NCBI RefSeq assembly: GCF_004210375.1
Contig: NC_134832.1
Span: 154,439,592-154,503,591 of the forward strand
Direction: 5' to 3'
Length of the DNA stretch: 64,000 nt
From: Tachypleus tridentatus
Taxonomy: Eukaryota > Arthropoda > Merostomata > Xiphosura > Limulidae
Of the stretch, positions 26,601 through 35,330 are shown one piece after another. Made by a program: the position numbers and the translations under genes. Position 1 is the first letter of the stretch. Each line of letters starts with the position of its first letter. Under the pieces are notes generated by a model that did not search any database, was not told the DNA's origin, and was given only the letters and a program-made list of their open reading frames with translations.

Positions 26601-29052
26601 CATCCACATTCATGTTGCAAAATACAGAGAACAAAGTTTCATCACTTGGTTTGCTTATCATTCTATGATTTCTTAAATGTGAAGTACGATAATGGAAATA
26701 ACGTGGTACTGAAATTGAGACCTTTCACTAAGATTACATTAAAGTTTTGCCCAGACATTGTTTATAAAGAAAATAAACTAGAAAAAGGTTTAGCTACCAA
26801 TCATAGATGGCAAAAACAGCACTAAAGTGCAAGGAAAAACATTTTTTAAATGTTGAAAAAATCTTCATAGGGGATGCCTATTTGTAGCTTCAAACACATT
26901 TTGGGAATATTTCAATTAAATTTCTCTTTTATCTTCATTAAATAATACAATTTAATGTGAATAATTGAATCTTATACAACTATTTACAAAAATAAAATTT
27001 GAAATCCAATAAAAGATTAGTTTTCTACAATGTTTGCAATTCACAAATAGGATTTTGTCCACCCAATAACATAAAATAGCCCTGGTAAATAAGGCGTTAA
27101 GTTAAAAGGCATTTCTTTTAAAACAGTATATTTTCTGTTTAAAGGATGTATGACTTTATCAAACTTTTAAAGTTCCATAAAATAACAAAACATTTGAGTT
27201 TACCTCTTTTTCCCATCTAATGATCCAATGGCTTCCAACAACTTAGAGTGTTTTGTTTCATCATTTTCCTTCAACCAAAATAAAATTAAAAATGAAGAAC
27301 TAAATTTCATTTGTAGTTTAATAATAAAACTTCAAGTCTTTATTTTGAATACATATATATATACACACACACACACATCAAATATATATATTTATTCATC
27401 ATATACATATACACACATCATATACTAAACATATTTAATTAAAACCTAAATATTTCTTTTATGTTTGCATATAACAGAGATCACATTATGTAAAATGGTA
27501 GGCATTAGCTTGATAAACTAAGATTCAAAAACTTTATAACAAAGAATTCTGAAGAAAGCTTATTCAGTACTCACATTACTGTACTAATAATTCATATAAA
27601 ATAGAGATGAAATTCTAAACATTAACCTTTTATTTTAATTATCCAAATCATTAATACAAAACAAATATTCCAAATACCCATGACTTATTCCAAAGAAGGC
27701 AGGTCCACTCTTTTAAAGTACAGTTTTCATGAACTGTATTTGTTACAACTACACTTATTCTCTCAATCAACTTATCTCCACACATCCCAACCCCATCTGA
27801 TATCTACTGACAACCTAACTTTATATTCACTACTTACTCAGCTATTTTTACAAGCCTTTGACATAATTTGTTTCTTTGTAGCACTTCATGAAAAACACAT
27901 GTTCTCATTAAAAAGAAAAATTAGAATTTTGTGCTAGTTAATATTTCAATTTGTATTTTAAACGTGCAAGTTATACAGAGTATAACAAAATATTATTCTA
28001 TACATGTACTTTATTTTATGAACTGTTGACTGAAAGTTCCACAAGTTTTTACCTCATCTTCACTAGCACTAATATTTTCATAATCTTCTTCTTTGCTAAT
28101 AGTATTTGATAACACACTGAAAATAGAGAAAAACATTACTATGAATGATGTACAATTCTCAGAAGAACACGACAAAATGATACACTTGTAGTAATAAGTA
28201 ACTTTCTTTGACCCTGTCAGTTATAATCACAATGATGTGAATATAGTCCATGACAAAGAATGTATCTTCTCTATCAAACCAAAAATTTGGAGAATTTCCA
28301 TTACATACTGTTACTTACAAGTATAGAATTTGGTTATTAGCAGTTAGTTTTACCATAAGGGTCATATACAATCTATAGCAGTATCACTATATCTTTATAA
28401 TCACAAAAATGTTATTAAAGTTTAACAAAGTATGAACAGTAACTTTAATGCACAAACTGGTTCCTTACTATATTATTTATTACTATTTAAGGCTTAATGA
28501 TAAAGTTCAAGAGGTCAAAAAGCTTACCCTCTTAAGTTTAGAACCTTTAATCAAATAATATTCTCTACCAACTTTATACATCTAAACTCTTATAAACAGA
28601 TACACTAGTTACAAAGATACTTTTGCCATAAGTGAAAATAATAATTAAACCATGCCTCCTCCACACTTCCTATTATGTGACTTTTTTGTCTGCATTTTCT
28701 ACTTTTGCATTAAGCCTAACTGAACAATTAACACGTGATAATGCCTAACACTAAAACATTTATTTTAAATATTTTCAGCTTTTCTGCCTTGTCTGATGTG
28801 CACTCGTGCATCCTTCTTCTACCACAAATGCAACTTATTCTGAACTTCATAATTAAAAGACTAACAATGACACGTGGCGAGATTCTTCAATATATATCCT
28901 AACCAAGTTGTTGAAAAATACAGCTATCAATATTAAGATCGGCCTGATACCACTACATATTAGAACTTTTCTTCCGCCTTTAAAAAATGTCTTAATACTA
29001 AAACGATAGTCCTGAGTTATTACCTGACAGTTTCTCTTCTTTCCTCCATCAT
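1145..29052 (-). CDS. UTP14: UTP14 homologue, small-subunit processome protein, N-terminal eight coding exons (partial)
   Basis: Eight minus-strand coding exons (29024-29052, 28053-28116, 27204-27268, 20228-20289, 9068-9213, 7587-7664, 3613-3690, 1145-1267) join in phase to 645 nt, 215 codons, with GT-AG introns throughout. The product matches the N-terminal part of the Utp14 family in order: an acidic SASEDE stretch, HSKLLEAIGSLDGKK, TIKKQLRSAARKSKT, FEKVKKDLSKWDPVVEKNR, AEQIVYPL, TKTPLELEVAKML, and EEEALKAMSLEE. In studied eukaryotes Utp14 is a nucleolar component of the 90S pre-ribosome that works with the Dhr1/DHX37 helicase to release U3 snoRNA during 18S rRNA maturation. The family is usually about 700-900 residues, so most of the protein lies left of the window. 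The start ATG at 29052 gives an N-terminus about as long as that of animal homologues. An upstream non-coding exon is possible but not shown. Introns hold a 7.6-kb minisatellite and several transposons. Confidence 0.88.
1268..2590. other. UTP14 intron, no clear feature
   Basis: Right-hand neighbour of exon 8. Short open frames on both strands here have no recognisable domain, codon bias or splice context, and I treat them as chance. Confidence 0.5.
2590..3115 (-). mobile_element. Decayed LINE reverse-transcriptase tail
   Basis: Read on the minus strand with frame changes, this segment gives RPFLYRAETWAI, KMKMSRWILGRRAVSEDM and KRRWFGEVVRRM. These match the region after the reverse transcriptase of non-LTR retrotransposons of the kind commonly annotated as craniofacial/RTE-like proteins (YGAETWAxxxxxxxxxxxxEMRMLRWMxGxTxxDxxRN then LRWFGHVxR). 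Several stops and frameshifts show it is dead. It sits in the UTP14 intron between exons 8 and 7 in the same orientation as the gene. The family assignment is from pattern recognition only. Confidence 0.5.
3111..3290. repeat. Degenerate tandem repeat, about 45-60 bp unit
   Basis: Four imperfect copies of a unit built on TTGTAACCATCACCTAGTAT followed by a T-rich segment. Copies differ by point changes and small indels. Confidence 0.55.
3613..3690 (-). CDS. UTP14: UTP14 coding exon 7
   Basis: Acceptor TTTTTTCAG, donor GTGAGA, 26 whole codons. Encodes AEQIVYPLKQPSFSLVPAAT and then FVKRFQ. AEQxVFPL directly follows the WDPVV motif in homologues, so no exon appears to be missing between exons 6 and 7. 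Confidence 0.9.
3691..4148. other. UTP14 intron, no feature seen
   Basis: AT-rich intron without a recognisable element between exon 7 and the fold-back repeat. Confidence 0.45.
4149..4278. mobile_element. Fold-back (MITE-like) element
   Basis: Two arms of about 50 bp are inverted copies: TCAGAATGGCTTGTATGGGC at the left and the reverse complement of TCAGAATGGCTGGTATGGGT at the right, with a short middle containing TTGACCTTGCCAGGTCA. The near-perfect hairpin and absence of coding sequence fit a small non-autonomous DNA element. No target duplication was identified. Confidence 0.55.
4279..7140. other. UTP14 intron, nothing recognised
   Basis: AT-rich sequence without a supported gene. One 55-bp segment at 5646-5700 (minus strand) is bounded by TTTTCTTAG and GGAG/GTAAGT and looks like an exon by its edges, but it has no matching Utp14 content and would break the frame. 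Confidence 0.45.
7141..7441. repeat. Minisatellite, 57-bp unit, about 5 copies
   Basis: Five tandem copies of a 57-bp unit containing CTGTACATGTAGATAAAGTA and TATATATACATGACTGTACA. One copy has a 2-bp deletion in AAGTTTTAAG. Lies in the UTP14 intron just left of exon 6. The period, a multiple of three, produces open frames on the minus strand that are not genes. Confidence 0.9.
7587..7664 (-). CDS. UTP14: UTP14 coding exon 6, SKWDPVV motif
   Basis: Acceptor TTTTTCCAG, donor GTGAGT, 26 whole codons. Encodes FEKVKKDLSKWDPVVEKNRF. The KWDPVVxxNR motif is one of the most conserved parts of Utp14. Confidence 0.9.
7665..9067. other. UTP14 intron between exons 6 and 5
   Basis: AT-rich, with a microsatellite of CT then TA dinucleotides at about 8572-8611. 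No other feature seen. Confidence 0.5.
8572..8611. repeat. CT/TA dinucleotide microsatellite
   Basis: A run of CT dinucleotides passes directly into a run of TA dinucleotides. Confidence 0.9.
9068..9213 (-). CDS. UTP14: UTP14 coding exon 5
   Basis: The acceptor is TTTTTTCCAG and the donor GTATGT. Encodes about 48 residues including VKLHELLSSLKQISS and TIKKQLRSAARKSKTLDSPL, the Utp14 region whose basic segment is followed by an acidic one. The 57-bp minisatellite begins only about 22 bp upstream of the acceptor, so the branch site is in or at the edge of repeat DNA. Confidence 0.9.
9236..16862. repeat. Large 57-bp minisatellite with higher-order structure, about 134 copies
   Basis: The unit begins CACTGAATGACAGGAAATAA and contains GTATTAATACAACAGTCTGA and GTATATACATACACCA. 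Most units are 57 bp; variants arise from AATACAAC/AATAACAAC (+1), CATACACCAC/CATACCAC (-2) and a shortened TAAGAATAATAC form. On the minus strand the unit translates as a 19-residue repeat, which explains several long open frames that I do not consider genes. Diagnostic variants recur in the same order in separate blocks, showing segmental duplication inside the array. The array fills most of the 11-kb UTP14 intron 4 and its left edge abuts the exon 5 acceptor. Confidence 0.97.
16895..17015. repeat. 53-bp tandem repeat, just over two copies
   Basis: The segment GTTGAACATTGTACTCAAGC starts at 16895, with related copies at 16948 and 17001, a period of 53 bp. It immediately follows the 57-bp array. 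Confidence 0.75.
17016..18445. other. UTP14 intron, purine-rich, unassigned
   Basis: The plus strand is rich in GAAG/AAGA words, which opens long frames on both strands (one of 207 codons on the minus strand). No domain, splice pattern or known mobile-element motif could be recognised. It may be an old degenerate repeat. Confidence 0.35.
18446..18663 (-). mobile_element. tRNA-derived SINE, copy 1
   Basis: A minus-strand copy of the SINE also found at 62037. Reading the minus strand it starts GGCCTGGCGTGGCCAGGTGG (tRNA head with A-box-like sequence), passes the B-box region GCGGGTTCAAATGC, continues with TTATAATGTGATGGTCAAT, the GGCAGTGGGTGGTGATGACT block and CTTCCCTCTAGTCTTACACT. Lies in UTP14 intron 4. 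Confidence 0.85.
18664..20227. other. UTP14 intron, nothing recognised
   Basis: AT-rich intron up to exon 4. No array or mobile element recognised. Confidence 0.45.
20228..20289 (-). CDS. UTP14: UTP14 coding exon 4
   Basis: Acceptor ATTTTTTAG, donor GTGAGT. Completes the arginine codon from exon 3 and encodes RQIVQRTEPSATMSEYNLSE, matching the RxxxxRTEPS-type segment and the SEYN/SEFN motif of Utp14. A 6.9-kb intron separates it from exon 3 and an 11-kb intron from exon 5. Confidence 0.85.
20839..21020. repeat. Tandem repeat, 37-42 bp unit, 5 copies
   Basis: Five copies of a unit containing ATAATACAAAGCATGTCCTG and ATATTTAT, with or without an extra GAT before AAAAGTTT. Confidence 0.92.
21044..21358. 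repeat. Tandem repeat, 52-bp unit, 6 copies
   Basis: Six copies of a 52-bp unit starting CTTGTTACTGTAACGTAGAT; the sequence TTACTGTAA within it is a small palindrome. Copies are nearly identical apart from the last few bases. Confidence 0.93.
22062..22197. repeat. Tandem repeat, about 30-bp unit, 4-5 copies
   Basis: Copies of AAATACCCTCATTTTTAGAA plus ACAACCTACT, with small deletions in the first two. Lies inside the pogo-like element. Confidence 0.85.
22299..22505 (+). pseudogene. Tail of a pogo-type transposase, remnant
   Basis: A 67-codon frame inside the pogo-like element. It starts with an acidic stretch (SEDEQNGKDKERK) followed by LSYINYIKLYAEMEENELHE and a basic end. The acidic linker followed by a helical segment resembles the C-terminal end of Tigger/Jerky-type transposases, but the DNA-binding and DDE parts are absent. 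Function is unlikely. Confidence 0.45.
22763..24084. other. UTP14 intron, nothing recognised
   Basis: AT-rich sequence with a short TA run right after the pogo-like element. No supported gene or repeat. Confidence 0.45.
24085..26500 (-). mobile_element. Long-inverted-repeat DNA element, arms about 800 bp
   Basis: The left arm (about 24085-24906) begins GGTCATTCAATGTCAAATCA; the right arm (about 25705-26500) ends with the inverted copy, whose reverse complement begins GGTCATGCCATGTCAAATCA. The similarity continues through CCAGAATTTGG, the TTTGGCAAATTCATTTTCGG segment and a GCATGCAACTTTTTATGATT segment to near the centre. Arms have diverged by scattered substitutions. The 800-bp middle carries a minus-strand frame (25236-25535). 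The architecture is that of a DNA transposon with very long terminal inverted repeats. I could not assign a superfamily, and no clear target duplication is visible. Confidence 0.75.
25236..25535 (-). CDS. Unassigned C-terminal domain inside the long-inverted-repeat element
   Basis: The in-frame part reads HPGKYVACIYDHEWYMGNI, then SDVSVSFMKKSRNKLFSWP, WIPFQHILCLISAPT and YVLSQSDLNITK. A pattern GKYVAxxYDxxWYxGxI...FSWPxxxDxxWVPxxHILCxIxxPT is familiar from C-termini of many uncharacterised invertebrate proteins that are often transposon-associated; no enzymatic motif is visible. Upstream in another frame, an acidic serine-rich segment (RLSDDDVYTV...SSSESDATA) suggests that the reading frame continued and was broken by a frameshift near 25530. 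It is probably the tail of the element's own protein and not a host gene. The ATG at 25535 is simply the first in frame. Confidence 0.4.
   Translation of the reverse strand: MIAMTIIYHPGKYVACIYDHEWYMGNIKDRSDEHSDVSVSFMKKSRNKLFSWPARSHKDESWIPFQHILCLISAPTVQGSSARHYVLSQSDLNITKLKF
26501..27203. other. UTP14 intron, nothing recognised
   Basis: Plain AT-rich sequence between the inverted-repeat element and exon 3. Confidence 0.45.
27204..27268 (-). CDS. UTP14: UTP14 coding exon 3, KLLEAI motif
   Basis: Acceptor TTGAAG, donor GTAAAC. Encodes ENDETKHSKLLEAIGSLDGK and the start of the following basic run. The HxKLLEAIxxLDGK pattern is a conserved Utp14 N-terminal signature. Confidence 0.88.
27269..28052. 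other. UTP14 intron 2
   Basis: Contains a TA/CA microsatellite at about 27352-27376; otherwise nothing recognised. A plus-strand open frame at 27680-27937 has no supporting features. Confidence 0.5.
28053..28116 (-). CDS. UTP14: UTP14 coding exon 2, acidic stretch
   Basis: Bounded by TATTTTCAG acceptor and GTAAAA donor, phase 2 in and phase 0 out. Encodes an acidic segment ending ENISASEDE, equivalent to the acidic region before the KLLEAI motif in animal Utp14. Confidence 0.8.
28117..29023. other. UTP14 intron 1
   Basis: AT-rich intron between exons 2 and 1 with no recognised element. Confidence 0.5.
29024..29052 (-). CDS. UTP14: UTP14 coding exon 1 (start codon)
   Basis: Encodes MMEERRETV plus two bases of the next codon, followed by a GTAAT donor. 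Two adjacent ATGs (29050-29052 and 29047-29049) could both start translation; I chose the outer one. The frame stays open for some codons upstream and TTTGAACAG just above could be an acceptor, so a different upstream start is possible. Confidence 0.6.
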
Positions 29053-29453
29053 TAAAAACGTGAAATTAGTAATGGAATTAATTATATTACAAATCAAACC
29101 TGTTCAAACCAACTATACATTATAAATTCAACTACTGCTACCACTACTGCCCTCTAGAAAACAGATGCTAAAAATGAGTTTAAAAGGACTTAAAAACCCA
29201 ATAAATATAGGGTGGTCTAAATTATCTTCCCTTTTTTTTTTAATTTAGTAATCAAGGAAATATCTTCTATTCCCACCAAACAGTTTCTAACTGTCATGTT
29301 TTTATGTATTTTTCCCCATTCCAGGGAGTAGTATTACCCTATAAAGTGGCAATTGTATAAGTAAAGGATTAATACAACGTTTGGCTTTAAGAAATCAAGT
29401 CAGTGACTGTGGTGCAACATAATTACATACGCTAATACAGAAAATAAGTATGG

Positions 29454-29660
29454 AGGCATGTTAAGGTCGTCGTGCATCTCATATCTAAAGCAAACATCAG
29501 GGAGCTGAAAACCGATATAACCGACGCCGTCGCCGCTGTAACTGCGGACGTATTACAGCAAAAGCGGACTGAAATCGCAATTTGATTAAATTTGCTGAAA
29601 GCGACGAGCCAGTAATGGTGTATACGTAGAAGTATACTGATATGTCAATAAAAACTGTTT
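29454..29660 (+). pseudogene. Mariner-type transposase C-terminus, remnant
   Basis: In one plus-strand frame it reads WRHVKVVVHLISKANIRELK then TDITDAVAAVTADVLQQKRT, followed by stops. This fits the C-terminal segment of Tc/mariner-type transposases of arthropods, WGxVKxxVYxxPxxxxxELKxRIxxAVxxITxDML. The rest of the transposase is not visible. AGGGTGGTCTAAATTATCTT at 29211 resembles a mariner-type terminus and may be the left end of the same element. Its GC-rich, CpG-containing bases contrast with the surroundings, suggesting a fairly recent arrival. Confidence 0.6.
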
Positions 29661-31322
29661 GAATTGAGCTACAAGATGTTGAACGCTGCATAGCTGTGCG
29701 TCCTTAGTTAGTTAATTATTAAATTTTAAAGATAAGTTTGAACATCACCATTATAAGAGGCTCAACTGTAATTCTTTGCTTTCCTGAATCGAGTTGTATT
29801 GTTGAACCATCATCAGACGACATTACTGTCTACAGCCAACGTATAGCAGCTCAAAGAATATATCAAACCGTTACGTTACTGATTATATTTTTATTAATAT
29901 AAAAGGTAACCTACCAGCTTTTATAATTAGTTAAATTGAAAATATAAAACAAAATTAAGCAAATTGTCGGCATTTATTTGTTTTTGTCTAAAATGTTTGT
30001 TATTGCTACCATAAGATCTGAAAAATAGCAAAAAAAGAAATTGATACTACAAATTATTTTAATGCTAATGATCGTTCCATTTTTTATCATAATGACTTTT
30101 ACATTGTATTAGTTTTAAAATTTGTTATATTAATAAAAGCATCATTACTGATTTAGTAAATAGATAATTTTCCTACGATGTGAGCATAAATTATTCTAGA
30201 TGTGACTGAATCATACTGTTTCGCAATCTGTTTAAATTAAGTTTAGAAAACGATCGTTCACAGGTAAATTTGTTGAGAACAGTGTTAACACGAATTTATA
30301 CACTCAAAAAACAAATTCAAATACACTAAACTGGGTAAATTAAATTTTAGCAAAATATCGTAATAGCAAACGGTACATTTTCTACATGCTTTGAAGTTTA
30401 GGCTTATTTTTTCGTCTGTGTTATTATATTTTATGGTTTCTGTAGTATTGGTTTCCTCAATATAAATTTTATTTTTAAAAATGAAAGTATATTCGTCGGT
30501 TAATATTCAGGTTAGTCTGAAGATTACCTAAGAAAGCCGAAACTTTGTTCTGTACTTTATTTTAATAAAAGTTTTTAATACACTTGCCAACCGTCTTTAG
30601 AACACTTGTCATCGTAGTATTCATACCTCATTGTAAATAATTATAAAAGTGAACATTTAAAAAAAAAAACAGTATTTTTCTGGAATGCACTATTAGGGAA
30701 AAGTGTTCGGATTGTGCTCTTTACTCATGCACTTATTGAATCAAAATTATTCAATGCAGAGAGTTTAAAACTTTCGTAAATGTTATTGATATAAACTGGA
30801 AAGTTTTTATGTATTAAAAGAAATACCTTTCACAGAATAAATAATAGTTGTTTTTTTATAAAACTCCTTTTAGTACTATATTAAACAATTACATCAATAA
30901 AAATCTAATTAAACTCTCACGGAAGTCCTAGTGACAGTAATATCCTTGTTGTGAAGAGAGTGCTTTTATTTTAAACTTGGTAATTAATTTATGGTATACA
31001 CATATGTAACAACCTGTATCATAGAACACAATTTAAAATGATCAATGACTGAATTTTTTAAACAGATTTTTGTTTGTGGTACCATGACATAGATGTCACT
31101 ACATTTTATAAACCAGATTTAACACTGCGGACTTCAGAGATGTTGTTGTATTTCAGCTCAACATATGGCACCGCTATAATTATTACTTCGACCACATAAA
31201 CAGATGTAAAGACAGCCATGCCATTACTCCATCATAGTAAAAAGTAAGATATAGTAAAGTGTACACACGATACTTGTGTTTTTCATTTTCCATTGGACCA
31301 TTGTTACCAACTGTATCTCTCA
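29661..31322. other. Intergenic, no supported gene
   Basis: AT-rich DNA upstream of UTP14. A minus-strand ATG at 29822 opens a 34-codon frame beginning MSSDDGSTIQLDSGKQ; it could be a first exon but I see no good downstream join. Otherwise nothing recognised. Confidence 0.4.
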
Positions 31323-32174
31323 GTGGCGGCACAAAGGGGGGCTTGGAGGGGCTTGGGCCCTCCCCCAAAATGACCCAAGCCCCTCAGACCCCAATATTGT
31401 TACCTACATGTGTTTATAAATTATGGAAAATACAATCGTCGTTGTTGCTTAACAATTAACATCAAAGAGACATAGATCTGTAGAGAGTCAACGTCTTCAT
31501 TACGAGGGAAGTATGTGTCATGCATCCCTAGCAACGTACTGAATGCACTGAAACTCATGCGCTATATTGCGGCTCCCTGTGTAATGCCATTCTATCTTGA
31601 GCTTTGACGAAGATTAGACAACCACTTTGATTTCAAGTTACAACAGATCATCAAGGATTTTACTTGATAAACCAAAGGTTTCACGAGTATTTACCCATTA
31701 ATTTAATTTATCTTTTATTGAAAAGTAAAACATAGCATGCATGTATAAATGTATTGTGTATAGGTCAAACCTATGAACCATTTAGCCGGTGTTGTGTCCT
31801 CAGTGAGATCATTTGCATTGTGTATCAGCCATCCAAAATTGTACTTATGATTGTGGCATACACCTAAGATTGTGACTTACAATCCAATTAATGTTATACT
31901 TATGATTAGATAATAACCTTACATGTTAACTGACCAAATAATATTTCTAAACAATTTTAGAATAAATTTTGAAATTGTTATTGGGCTATTTAGAAGTGCC
32001 TAATTTAATGTAATGTAGTAGTTACATTATTGTAACAGGTGCTAGTCACACTTATGATAATAAGAACAATATCACAGTTTGACCTGTATGAATAATGTGA
32101 AGAAACCAGCCTTTCTGTGAAGGTCATCTGCTATTTAGACATTTTGGTTTGGTGTTACTATGACCATTCAATAT

Positions 32175-32345
32175 CCAGGCTGCGGGTTTACTTTGTTCGA
32201 GCGCGCGATTCCCGCATCGAACGCTTTAAGCGTATAATCACCAAGTCGATGACCATGGTGTACGCTCTGCGTACGTCTAACGATCGGCTCAGCCCGATCG
32301 AGATCAAGATGCCAGCCGCACGCCACACCCCCCGCTCACTCCCAT
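32175..32345. other. CpG-rich patch in the hAT 5' region
   Basis: About 20 CpG dinucleotides in some 190 bp, in a window where CpG is otherwise scarce, including GAGCGCGCGATTCCCGCATC. It may belong to the element's upstream regulatory region or be a nested insertion. No protein family was recognised in its open frames. Confidence 0.5.
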
Positions 32346-32798
32346 TAGCTGCCCACAGTTTTACGACATGCTCTATCAAAGCTGTGTTTGTGTTCCCTAA
32401 TTAGCCCTGTAATTTTACATTATCACTACCCTCTAATTAAGTACTTATGCTAGATGGTTAAAGAAAAACACTTTCTAACAGTATTTCACGGATATGTTCT
32501 GGATTTTCATGTGCTATTAATATAATTTGGAGATTTCAATGCCGCAGAGCAGTTGTTGGTAATGTTGAATTATGTTTAGTTGTTATTTGTTCCTTGTTCA
32601 TGAAATGACCCCATAGCATGTATGTTACATCTTTTTCCTTAGATTTCGATGTTTAAAATGAATATCCTTTGTAAGCTCTAATGCCAATATAAGGAGAGAA
32701 ATTCCCATTCGTTTCATATAAACTAACTCAACTTGTAAGTAAGGAGTGGTACTAGCACTCAGGCGACTCGGGGGTCACTTTGACGTTCGCGCGCTCTG

Positions 32799-32806
32799 TA
32801 TAAAAG
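32799..32806 (+). promoter_or_regulatory. TATA box, candidate promoter of the hAT element
   Basis: TATAAAAG lies in a GC-rich context (CGCGCGCTCTG upstream) about 210 bp before the first transposase-like codons. A TGACGTTC half-CRE lies 18 bp upstream. AATAAA occurs 85 bp downstream at 32884-32889, an LTR-like spacing, so this could alternatively be a fragment of an LTR retroelement. Confidence 0.5.
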
Positions 32807-33017
32807 GGAGTTTTGTTTGTTTACGCAGCTTTCGCTCTCTTTGGTACTCGGCCTCACACTGTAACACACACTCAGTTTGGATTAATAAAAGGAAATCAAA
32901 ATCAGCGACTCGTTTTCAAACAAGGACATCAACACACAAGACGAGTCAGACATCACCCACCAAATCATAAACCGGTCATACTACACATAGAGTTGATTAT
33001 CCAACACTACCTGCTAC

Positions 33018-35330
33018 CTAAGAAGAGGCAGCGAGTAGATGGTCCTAAAAACACATGTGGTGCAAGTGAGGAGGACAGTGGTGATCGTGATGGTGAGAAT
33101 GCGGACACGACTAGTACGGGACCCCAGCCACAAGAGGGCACCACTCACACCCAGGGTGAAAAACTACTACCAACCCAAGGACCTGAGCCAGCTTTCAGAT
33201 AGTGGTCCTAGCTGTCCAGACTTGAAGAGATGCCCGGCCACAGAATACAGCGGTCAGTCAAGGTCATTCAACAGAAATTGGCGTGATTAGGACTCGTGGT
33301 TGGAGTACTCTGCAATCTAAGATGCTGCATTCTGCTTCGCATGTCGTCTTTTCAGTCACACACACTTCAGTAAAACTGAGAAGTCCTTCACCCGTGAAGG
33401 CTTCTGGAACTGGAAGAAGGCGACCACATCATTGAAGTCCCATGATAACTCTGCAGGACACAAGTTTGCCATGCTTGCGGCATTAAAATTACGCAGAAAA
33501 CAAAGGGTGCAAGGATCCAACATGCTCTAGATGCAAGCTGTGCTAAAACTGTGGAGGAAAACCGACATTACATAAAAGCCGCGATATATGCACTGCTCTA
33601 CACAGCCTGCTAGAATGAAGCCCAGAGAGATCACAGGAAAGTTAGTCAGTCAGATAACAGGGGAAATTTCCTGGAACTTCTTGACATGATTTCCGATGAA
33701 ATCATGAAGAAGAAGCTGAGTGGTCCTGGCAATGCCAAGTACACGCACCATGATATCCAAAACGAACTGCTTGACATCATAGTTGGAATGATCAAGAACT
33801 ATATCAGCAAAGAGGTCATGGAAGCTGAGCATTTTGTTTCAATGGTTGATGAAACAAAGGATGTGAGCAAAAGAGAACAGCTGTCCATTGTGGTAAGGTA
33901 CCTCCACCAACAGATCCTCCACGAGGAGTTCCTGGACTTCACAGCTGCTGAGGGTCTGGATGCAGATTCATTGCTCAAGAAAATCATGGAGACTCTGACT
34001 AAATGTGGTATTGACCATAATGCCTGCATTGGCCAGTGCTATGACGGAGCTGCAGTCATGCCAGGGCATATCAGTGGCGTACAGGAGGCTCAGGAGAGAG
34101 GTGTCTCAGGCTGTGTATGTCCACTGCTATGCACACAGGCTCAACCTTGTGCTAGTTGATTGTGTGCAGAACGTCCAGGCTGCAGCAGAGTTCTTTGTGA
34201 CAATTCAGAAGCTGTACAAGTTCTTCTCTACATCGGTTGTGCATGAAGAATTTCTGAAGGTACAGAAGGAGCTTGAACCCGTGAACCAGCACATAGAGTT
34301 TAAACGACTGTCAGAAACAAGATGGGTCTGCCAACATGCTGCTTGTCTGGCTGTGAAAAGAACCCTCCCTGCCATTGTGACAACCCTAAAGCATTTTGTG
34401 GAGGGGACAATGTCCACAGAGCCATTGAATCAAAGGGCCTGTGGATCCTCCTAGATCAGCAGTTCGTAACCAGTCTAGTGGTCTTAGAAAAACTACTGCT
34501 GATGACAAAACAGCTATCAGACCCCCTCCAGTCACCTGATCTGCAGCTGGCCTCTGCAGAGGGCCTAGTACAATCTGTCATCTCTGATCTCTTAGAAATG
34601 AGAACTGAAGCAGCATGGAAAGACTTGAAAGAGCCTGCTGAGGATATATGTAAGAAAGTGGAAATATGCACTGAGACTGTGCGTCAAAGTGAACAGCGAT
34701 CTGCCCTAAACACCTGGACGAATTCATAATCACATCTAGTACTAACCAAAGATATGAACCAACACCAGATGCCAGGAGACACACCTTTTATGTCATCATA
34801 GACAGAATACTAAACGAGCTGAATAGAAGGTTCTCCTTTGATGCCTGTAGTGTTCTGATGGGTGCAACTGTATTGAACTCCAAACACTCCATATTTCTGG
34901 ACAAGCAAGCACTCTGAGGAATGGCAGCAAATTATGGTGTGGCAGAGAATGACCTCGAAGTGGAGGTCCACCAGTTGAACAGGCTAATTGCCAGGAAGAA
35001 AGACAAGGGGCATGAAGTATCCACACCATTTGAGCTTGCAACCATGCTAGCAGCCATATAACGATGCCTTCATGGATCTCCACAAACTTGTATGCATTGC
35101 TGTGACCCTGCCTGTCACTTCAGCTACCTGTGAGAGAGTTTCTCATGTCTGAAGCTTCTCAAGACATACTGCGCAACAGCAGTGGTAACATCTGCACCAG
35201 CAACCTTGCTGTCATATCAGTAAACTCAGGAGGGCAAAACAACTCGATATTGATACAGTTATAGATACATTTGCTGCCAATCACCAGAACAGGTGCATTG
35301 TTTTGAAGTAATATTGACTATAAACACAAC
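33018..35330 (+). pseudogene. ZMYM1-like hAT transposase pseudogene
   Basis: Pieces in three frames follow the usual order. An acidic N-terminal linker starts KKRQRVDGPKNTCGASEED (about 33018-33170). Next is CPATEYSGQSRSFNRNW before a TTF-type zinc finger (about 33298-33480: WLEYSAI, AAFCFACRLFS, GFWNWKKATTSLKSHDN). The core follows with SMVDETKDVSKREQLSIVV (about 33835), QCYDGAAVM (about 34033), HCYAHRLNLVL (about 34120) and RLSETRWVCQHAA (about 34305), then KQLSDPLQSPDLQLA and, at 35110-35145, PVTSATCERVSH from the hAT dimerisation region. An in-frame TAA at 33318-33320 breaks the zinc finger, and frameshifts fall near 33180, 34100, 34440, 34710 and 35150. These make it non-functional. Such genes are often mis-annotated as host zinc finger MYM-type protein 1. 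Confidence 0.85.

Noticed and set aside
29497-29691. Arginine-rich minus-strand frame next to the UTP14 start
   Set aside because: It is the antisense of the mariner-type transposase remnant read on the plus strand.
29720-29822. MSSDDGSTIQ... as UTP14 exon 1
   Set aside because: It lacks resemblance to the Utp14 N-terminus and a convincing in-phase donor to the 29024-29052 exon. The start at 29052 gives the expected length.
32117-32404. 95-codon plus-strand frame over the CpG-rich patch
   Set aside because: Both strands are open because the patch is GC-rich. No protein family was recognised, so it is listed as a base-composition feature.
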